A stretch of DNA of 64,000 bases, taken from assembly GCA_963402885.1 (NCBI GenBank), contig OY727095.1:15505001-15569000 (forward strand). Direction: 5' to 3'. Numbering within the stretch: the first letter of the stretch is position 1; each line of letters begins with the position of its first letter. The notes beneath the pieces were generated by a model. It saw nothing but the letters and a program-made list of their open reading frames with translations. It had not been told where the DNA came from and made no database searches. Source of the stretch: Antedon bifida (lineage: Eukaryota; Echinodermata; Crinoidea; Comatulida; Antedonidae). A program made the translations under genes and the position numbers. This document shows positions 59,901 to 64,000 of this stretch, one piece after another.

Positions 59901-61746
59901 TAGTTACATTAAACTGGAAAATCGAATTAATAATCTAATTCACATAACTATGAACTTAATATGACAGATATTGCAAACTGATAATTGCAAGACTTATTTA
60001 TTAGTGCTTTTACTACAAAAATGTAAGAATAAATAAAATTTAAGAGAAAGTTACATACCATCATTTTTGTAATCATTGTTGTCATCAGTTTTGTAATCAT
60101 CATTGTTTTCATCATTATCATCATCATCTGTAGGTGGTTTCATGTCAATCTACACATAAAATAAAAACAATAAATGGATATAAAAAAGAAATAAATGTTT
60201 ATTCAAGTTAAATACAGTATTGTTTACAATTTAATATAAGAGAAAACTAATATTATTTACTCTCAAACAAAAAACCAAATTATTTTTTTAAGTAAATTGG
60301 ATTAAAAAAGAAAAAAAAATGAAAAAGCTGCTCATAATGCCTCATTAATTCATTTAGAAAGAAAGCCTAAGTGACTGGTTTGCAATAGTCCTGTAGGTGC
60401 TACTTTATTCATTTTATGTTGTTATTACACTATTATTGACATACGTTTACAGTTTTCTTTTTTCTCAATTTGTCAGTGACCATTTTTGTATACTGTTTTA
60501 AAGGATTACCTAGAGAAAAAAGACATTTGCACATATTATTACAGCAGATACATTGATAGGTGACAATAATTGATTGATTAATTAAAGTAAAATTACAATT
60601 ACAGTACATCAACAAACAATAGCTTGCGTTAAAGGATCATAACAAGGATTGTAAAGTACGTATGTGAAAATATGACACCACACTTACTGAAGTTGTATGC
60701 ATTTACTAAATTCCATTCGGCCTGTTTGTGTCTATGATAATGAGATAAATATTGTTACATAGCCTATGATGATGGGAAGAGTAATTGCTAATTTTTATTC
60801 ATGTTTACCACTATCAGATTTAGCCTCTTTCCATGTTGTGCTTGCTGTTCTTATCACTGCTATTCCATTTGTAATGTTGTGTTCTTTCTCAAACCTGAGA
60901 TATATATAATAATTTGAAATGTCAGTCATTTTTAAGTGCTGTAAAATGCCATTTTCTCTTTTTAATTTTAACATTTTAAATCAGTTATTTAGTCAACAAT
61001 TAAAATTATCTTTTTTTTAAACTACAAAGTTAAAATTTATTACTTTATTCTATAGACAATTTGTAATTAGGTAGTACCTGCATGTATTTTGTAATGTCAA
61101 TTTTACTGTCCATCTAGTACTTACATCTTTCCAAGACAGGCATTTATGAGGCATGTTTTACCCACTCCTTCCTGTCCAATCACCTTAAGCATTCCAAGGT
61201 TGACTTTGACAGATCCTCCTTTCAAAGCTTCATTGTACGCTTCCTGATACTCTAATTCACGAGCAGCAATATCAGTTGAAAAATCTGAAAATTAATTAAG
61301 ATTTGTAAAACATCTGGAGTAATTAAAGTCAACAACAAAAATCAACAATCAAGCAAAAATTTAGCAAGCATGCCACATAAATTTACAAAATAGTTCCATT
61401 CCATTATTACAGTATTTTGGATGGAAACAATCAACTGATTGTTTCAATTATGATAAAAAAAATCTCTCCATTTGTTATCAGTTGCACACTTTTCGACTTT
61501 TTACAGTACCGCTCAGATATACTGTTTTTTTTATTTATAGCGTCTAATTCTCTATTTACTGAAATCCCATTTTAATCACAATTCTGGTAAATTATACTGT
61601 ATATTAGATACAATCATAAAACATACAGCAGCTCTTATGATTCTTAAACTCACCACTCTCTGGCTTAAGAAGTTTTGTTTTCTGTTCGTCAATTGTCTGT
61701 TTCTGAAATTGTGTTTGAAATTGCTCATCAACAGTACTTGGTAAAT
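38438..61746 (-). CDS. Gene B: Roc-COR-ZU5-UPA-DED multi-exon paralogue (5' partial, frameshifted)
   Basis: Minus-strand paralogue of gene A whose first exons lie beyond the window. Exons: 61746-61654, 61284-61125, 60894-60809, 60509-60451, 60149-60059, 59366-59209, 57575-57486, 57354-57179, 57026-56769, 56470-56276, 55563-55369, 55175-54870, 54706-54635, 54085-53872, 51896-51867, 51340-50811, 50225-50091, 49705-49564, 47553-47524, 46954-46895, 46421-45906, 44879-44835, 43732-43670, 43456-43346, 43132-43037, 42909-42811, 41263-41225, 38905-38890, 38471-38438. Phases agree throughout except for a 4-bp deletion in 57179-57354, which leads to a TGA at 56876-56878 unless an internal donor is used. 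Otherwise more than 1,350 codons are visible. Compared with gene A it adds ZU5-UPA and extra Glu/Gln-rich spacers. It could be a functional gene with altered splicing, a recent pseudogene, or an assembly artefact. Confidence 0.7.
38590..38780 (+). mobile_element. LINE 3' tail
   Basis: GCCAGCCCTGTATTGGC-like sequence, GTCGGCCTTTGTGGGGAGGC, then an AT-rich run ending AATAAATGAAATGAA, which looks like the 3' terminal repeat of a CR1/L2-type LINE. Confidence 0.4.
39505..41070. mobile_element. Repeat element with palindromic ATGATCACCTAT ends
   Basis: The left end contains TTAGGTGATCATTT and ATGATCACCTATTGTT; the right contains ATGATCACCTATAATTCGTC. The interior has two ~355-bp units with TGACGT(C/T) and ATGGCCA landmarks. 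Confidence 0.5.
41225..44879 (-). CDS. Gene B C-terminal spacer exons
   Basis: Exons 44835-44879 (DEQDDTATTTQASEQ), 43670-43732, 43346-43456, 43037-43132, 42811-42909 and 41225-41263 (DGEDEDESLIKQP), all phase 1 to 1. Three consecutive exons begin VTKQL/VTKEL, contain a Ser/Pro-Val-Asn/Asp-Glu-Glu core and end in KPE/LDAES, an exon-level tandem repeat. The region is acidic and Gln-rich and probably disordered or coiled-coil. Confidence 0.6.
41580..42500. repeat. Second pair of ~355-bp diverged units
   Basis: Units near 41940 and 42300 share TGTGACGTCAT, ATATGGCCA and AGAGCGCA with units near 40270 and 40625. Non-coding. Confidence 0.6.
43909..44706. mobile_element. Larger TTAA-flanked relative of the CCCTTTCACTG MITE
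   Basis: Starts TTAA-CACTTTCACTGCGC and ends CGCAGTGAAAGAG-TTAA. About 790 bp, sharing CCCGGTAATACCGGG-like internal sequence with the two smaller copies. Confidence 0.7.
44969..45600. mobile_element. TTAA MITE, AGACACCTTCCC family, complete copy
   Basis: Flanked by TTAA with inverted ends AGACACCTTCCCTACAAT and ATTGTAGGGAAGGTGTCT. 624 bp, in a gene B intron. Confidence 0.85.
45906..46421 (-). CDS. Gene B tandem DED exon
   Basis: 516-nt exon, phase 1 to 1, 172 aa. It shares the pattern of the gene A DED exons (LRCCLFEHIALQ, GYIKPTDVGLLLEIARL, YMRDNNVQN, YRKRLCKAL, FANILGPI) but is more diverged. It matches gene A's second DED by position, after the shared spacer. Confidence 0.7.
46895..47553 (-). 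CDS. Gene B spacer exons (47524-47553, 46895-46954)
   Basis: 30-nt exon (GDVETSRPNL, homologous to gene A 7337-7363) and 60-nt exon rich in Gly/Ser (PSSIGVSSGTGVSNRGIRQ). Both are phase 1 to 1 and form a flexible linker between UPA and DED. Confidence 0.5.
47283..47392 (+). mobile_element. 5S rRNA-derived SINE head (SINE3-like)
   Basis: Colinear with 5S rRNA: TTGAAACACCGGTTTTC, TCTGATCACCAAGTTAAGCA, then CTTGGATGGGAGACCG and TCTGGGA. These include the internal promoter boxes. A non-ribosomal tail follows (to about 47515), so it is a SINE or retropseudogene rather than a functional 5S gene. Confidence 0.75.
47640..48372. mobile_element. Three copies of one tRNA-SINE family
   Basis: Minus copy 47640-47763, headless plus copy 47866-48035, and fuller plus copy 48198-48372 with A box (TGGTCTAATGGTTAGGC) and B box (GGGTTCAAAT). 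Shared body ATTTCCTCATCTTTATTGTT and CACCGGGTGGTTTAGAATTC. Confidence 0.7.
48365..49160 (+). mobile_element. LINE 3' fragment (CR1/jockey-like)
   Basis: Translates as ANTYTSTLHKLNIFKKNAIR then IISGSPPHPAH and, after a frameshift, LCQQGSFVY and later YSGPTFFNKLPQNL, the C-terminal reverse-transcriptase region of CR1/L2-type LINEs. The 3' UTR contains the hairpin CAGGGAGTTGTTAATTACAACTCCCTG (in two arms) and ends in AATAAATG. Confidence 0.75.
49564..50225 (-). CDS. Gene B UPA remainder (50091-50225, 49564-49705)
   Basis: Exons of 135 nt (phase 0 to 0) and 142 nt (phase 0 to 1). The strand-rich sequence (ILVMYKDMKITVAV, then LWRTGPSKKFLLRR, then KVLKATISLK) fits the second half of a UPA domain. 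With 50811-51340 they make a three-exon module that enters and leaves in phase 1. Confidence 0.65.
50811..51340 (-). CDS. Gene B ZU5 domain and start of UPA
   Basis: 530-nt exon, phase 1 to 0, about 176 aa. It contains SPIVKCGPEGTSFKKSISLS followed by FPHDAV, the ZU5 signature (S-P-i-v-x-C-x-P-x-G-x-x-F-x-k-p-v-x-L-x-x-P), and then YVTLKHFCLFALMG, the UPA core strand (h-F-s-x-f-a-l). Established: ZU5-UPA occurs in UNC5, PIDD and ankyrins as a regulatory module before a death-fold domain. Gene A has no counterpart. Confidence 0.85.
51867..51896 (-). CDS. Gene B spacer exon before ZU5
   Basis: 30-nt exon, phase 1 to 1, encoding LPSPVQKQN. It is a shortened member of the repeated spacer family. 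Confidence 0.5.
52685..53606. repeat. 88-90-bp minisatellite, about 10.5 copies (gene B intron)
   Basis: Expanded version of 8877-9100. Some units have a 2-bp insertion (GGTATAAGAGG for GGTAAGAGG). The hydrophobic minus-strand frames here come from the repeat. Confidence 0.9.
53872..57026 (-). CDS. Gene B COR exons (56769-57026, 56276-56470, 55369-55563, 54870-55175, 54635-54706, 53872-54085)
   Basis: Six exons with the same lengths and phases as gene A, apart from one extra Phe codon in 56276-56470. The COR signatures (FLYDLGEIVYMPD, LDKGIL, YYDFEGYLPDVLFPYLI) and the cysteine-rich end are intact. All are open in the ancestral frame, so the upstream frameshift is either recent, bypassed or erroneous. 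Confidence 0.8.
55677..55981. mobile_element. TTAA-flanked MITE in gene B COR intron
   Basis: Counterpart of 11110-11411 (element 55681-55977), so the insertion preceded the gene duplication. Confidence 0.8.
57179..57354 (-). CDS. Gene B Roc exon 7, frameshifted
   Basis: 176 nt where gene A has 180: the acidic codons after HSRIV have lost 4 nt. The shifted frame destroys the GTHKG strand and reaches TGA at 56876-56878 in the next exon. An internal donor (G|GTAAGC, exon edge 57217) would make a 138-nt exon that returns to the correct frame while still losing G4. Confidence 0.7.
57486..57575 (-). CDS. Gene B Roc exon 6
   Basis: 90-nt exon, phase 0 to 0. It is the VVFDLS strand, essentially the same as gene A 12944-13033. 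Confidence 0.8.
57671..59008 (+). mobile_element. Composite insertion in gene B: LINE fragment plus nested MITEs
   Basis: 57686-57964 encodes HNLRTETEFEIP, then ISGPKLWKEF and a Lys-rich tail (LINE RT C-terminus), with 3' UTR to about 58130. It is followed by GTATTGTCCC MITE sequence, itself interrupted by a TTAA-flanked copy at 58400-58955. Gene A has the short empty site near 13125. Confidence 0.7.
59209..59366 (-). CDS. Gene B Roc exon 5 (DHGGQ)
   Basis: 158-nt exon, phase 1 to 0, ending FYIWDHGGQLIYHGLHR, with an intact G3 motif. Confidence 0.85.
60059..60894 (-). CDS. Gene B Roc exons 2-4 (60809-60894, 60451-60509, 60059-60149)
   Basis: Same phases as gene A. Switch I reads TNGIAVI rather than TDGI. 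Exon 4 is a longer Asp/Asn-rich loop (91 versus 76 nt). All splice sites are retained. Confidence 0.75.
61125..61284 (-). CDS. Gene B Roc exon 1 (P-loop)
   Basis: 160-nt exon, phase 1 to 2, with intact GQEGVGKT P-loop. Nearly identical to gene A 16321-16480. Confidence 0.85.
61654..61746 (-). CDS. Gene B spacer exon before Roc
   Basis: 93-nt exon, phase 1 to 1. It encodes LPSTVDEQFQTQFQKQ and a Lys/Glu-rich end PESG at the junction. It is homologous to the spacer exons at 42811-43456 and 51867-51896, and belongs to a repeated-exon family. Confidence 0.6.
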
Positions 61747-62269
61747 CTAAAAAAATACCCAAAACAAAAATATTACATATTATATATTTTCATAAAAAAA
61801 CACTATATTAAAAGTCACAGCTTGGCAAAACTCTTGAATTGTCATATGGTATCTTTAAACTTTTTCAATGGTATAAGGTTATATTAAAGCTTGTGGGTGA
61901 CTGTGTACAAGCAATCGACTATACATGAAAATGGTAAACCTCATTCATTCTGGATATACTATAATAATAATGTATTTTTTAAACTAAAATGTATACAGTT
62001 AACAACTACAGTTATTAATTATGTCCTAAAAAATGTGTGGAATTCAAACTCATCCAAACATATAGACGTTATGCTCCTGAATCTAAATCGTTTCTTAGCA
62101 ACATACAGTTGATTAGGATGGTTTCACTGTGTAAAGTGAAAATAAAGTAATCCTGAAATGAATAACTGGTATGATTCAGAATTTGGCAGTAGGAATTATT
62201 GACCACCTATCGTAAGTTTTTAATATGCCTTGAACTTTTTAAATGTTTTTATATATATTCTGTTTTATG

Positions 62270-63720
62270 ACCATTAACCAATTTTGTTTTTATACCTGTG
62301 TGAAAACACAATAACGATAACTTGAACTTGAGCCCACCATGGTTTGGGCTGAATTTTGCCAATATAGACCTTGAATTGCATTTTTAAAGGCCTACAATAA
62401 GGGCACTGTTCTTTATACACTTGGTAGAGCTTGGTTATGCTTTGTGGGACTTGGTGTTTAGAATAACACATATATGATGCTTAATTTTACATACAGAAAA
62501 ATAGTATTCTTAAGCTGGCTTAAAAATGTGTGAAGAAAATTCATTCATTGTGGAAACGAAAAATGGGATTAACAAGAAAATGTTTTATTTTTATATTCAA
62601 TATTTATCTCCTCCTATTGTAAATTGTTTGCCTCGAATGCGAATACAAATTTTAATATTTATAGCATTATATATAAAATAGGTTACAGTACATTTAAAAA
62701 AAAAAAATTATATGCAATTAATAAAGTTAATATTTTTTAACAATGCGCATGCCCTGTTGATCCTATCATGGCCTATTTTTCAGGATTTTACTTATTTATT
62801 TATTGTTTATTTATTATTGTGACTATTTTAGTGAGCCTCCTATCACATGCCCCTTGGGGTTTCTTGGAGGTCCCTTTCATCTTCATTAGATTTAATACAC
62901 TTTATTTTTGTTATGTGTAATGTTTTGATGTATTGATGAATAAGTAGATTGATTTGATTGGAAAAAAGACCTTCTAAAAAAAAGAAGTAAAGTGTGGCCT
63001 ATTCAGAGCCATTGTCTGTAAAAATCAAAGATTTGGTGGCAAATGTAAAAAATTTCTGATAAAAGATTTCTCTCAAATTTTTACCATGAATAGACACTTC
63101 AATCAATAAAAAGCATATCTACAACATTCATTTTAATTTTTAGCCTTCGTTGCCATGACAGCGGTCAATTAAAGATGGAGGAGTTTGAATTTGTCTATTG
63201 GTTTTACCCATAGTAAAAAAATTAGTAGATTTAAGTAGACTTAAGTAGAAATAGCTCTATTTTTAGTAGTTTTTTAGTAGACTGTATATCTATTAAGGGG
63301 ATAACTTTTAAGGCTAATAGATATAGAGCTATATCTACTAAGAATTTTTAATTAAGCGCCCTCATTTACGGTAGTAACCTGGTACGCACGGCGCGCTGAA
63401 AATCCGGTGATTCAGCTCCTGGAAGAAGACAAATTATTATTTATTCGGCCTACCTGATAATAATAATATTATTATTATTAATTTAGGCTTATTGATGGAA
63501 ATTCTTCTGTTAATTTAAACAACCTAGGCCTAAGTGAATATTTTATTGCCAAGGAATCATTAATTAGTAATTATCTGTAATTAATTAGTAATTATTATTA
63601 TTCTTCGCAAGGTAAGGTGAATGCAACGCCTAACTAGGCCTAGGCAGGCTTATTACATAAAGGAGGCCTAGCTACCCAACCCAGTAGATATTAAACTTGT
63701 TGTTGGCTATATAATATAAC
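62270..63720. other. Upstream/intronic sequence, no gene supported
   Basis: AT-rich with a LINE-like 3' tail (62810-62960, ending in TTGATTTGATTG) and AGGCCTAG-rich patches. No exon of gene B is recognised here, so its N-terminus lies beyond 64000. Confidence 0.5.
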
Positions 63721-63741
63721 AGATATATCGCCTTTTATATC

Positions 63742-63884
63742 GGTAAAATATAAGATTTGACATCCCAGAAGGAATGATACTTTGTTCGATGGAATATATT
63801 TCCCTCAGCACTACGTGCTTTGGGAAATATATTCCCTCGAACAAAATATCATTCCTTCTGGGATGTCAAATCTTATATTTTACC
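63742..63884. repeat. Near-perfect 143-bp hairpin
   Basis: Arms from GGTAAAATATAAGATTTGAC inward match their reverse complement for about 60 bp, with a loop around AGCACTACGTGCT. A fold-back MITE is likely; flanking target duplication is not clear. Confidence 0.8.
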
Positions 63885-64000
63885 TCTAAGCAGGCAATAT
63901 CTGTATAATATTCTATTATTCTGTGTGTACTCAATAGTATTATTGTTTTCTGGCTCAATTTTTCAAATGTTATGTATTGCTTTGCATTGTGCTATTTGCT

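Noticed and set aside
62274..62471. Minus-strand 65-aa frame as gene B's upstream exon
   Set aside because: No acceptor/donor pair in the required phase 1 and no similarity to DED or spacer exons.

Overview
This is a window of animal nuclear DNA, not bacterial or viral. It is AT-rich, its coding sequence lies in short exons with GT/AG splice sites, and it is full of SINE, LINE and DNA-transposon relics and minisatellites. The abundant AGGCCTAGGCCTAG-type strings and the gene family suggest an invertebrate deuterostome, most likely an echinoderm. That assignment is inference, and I do not name a species.

The real coding content is two tandem paralogous multi-exon genes, both on the minus strand, which I rebuilt by hand from splice sites and reading phase. 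Gene A (coding 2347-17928, complete) joins 20 coding exons into a frame-consistent 3,294-nt reading frame (about 1,097 aa). Its order is tandem death-effector-like domain (DED), Roc GTPase, COR, short spacer exons, a second tandem DED, acidic tail. Gene B (38438-61746, 5' end beyond the window) has the same Roc-COR core, then a ZU5-UPA module that gene A lacks, then a DED exon and several repeated Glu/Gln-rich spacer exons. Gene B also has a 4-bp deletion in its Roc exon that shifts the frame; an internal splice donor could bypass most of the damage. DED and ZU5-UPA are modules of apoptotic and innate-immune adaptors (caspase-8/FADD, PIDD, UNC5), and Roc-COR is the ROCO switch, so I infer a signalling or immune-scaffold family.

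Layout: 1-620, region homologous to 34.1-37.9 kb, marking a large tandem duplication. 0.8-0.93 kb, LINE fragment. 1.1-2.0 kb, two minisatellites. 2.3-20.4 kb, gene A and its putative noncoding first exon, with intronic MITEs, a SINE and a hAT-like element. 20.7-34 kb, intergenic: a second copy of the first-exon/promoter region (24.1-24.4 kb), a 60-bp minisatellite (25.5-26.7 kb), SINEs, a long-TIR element with 8-bp target duplication (29.96-30.81 kb) and a transposase fragment. 34.1-38 kb, second copy of the left flank with minisatellites. 38.1-61.7 kb, gene B, with many TTAA-flanked MITEs, a 5S rRNA-derived element, tRNA-SINEs, LINE 3' ends and an expanded 88-bp minisatellite. 61.8-64 kb, intron or upstream repeats ending in a near-perfect hairpin.

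Most long open frames outside these exons come from minisatellites or transposons. Exon boundaries, phases and repeat periods were counted by eye; family assignments rest on recognising motifs, without database search.
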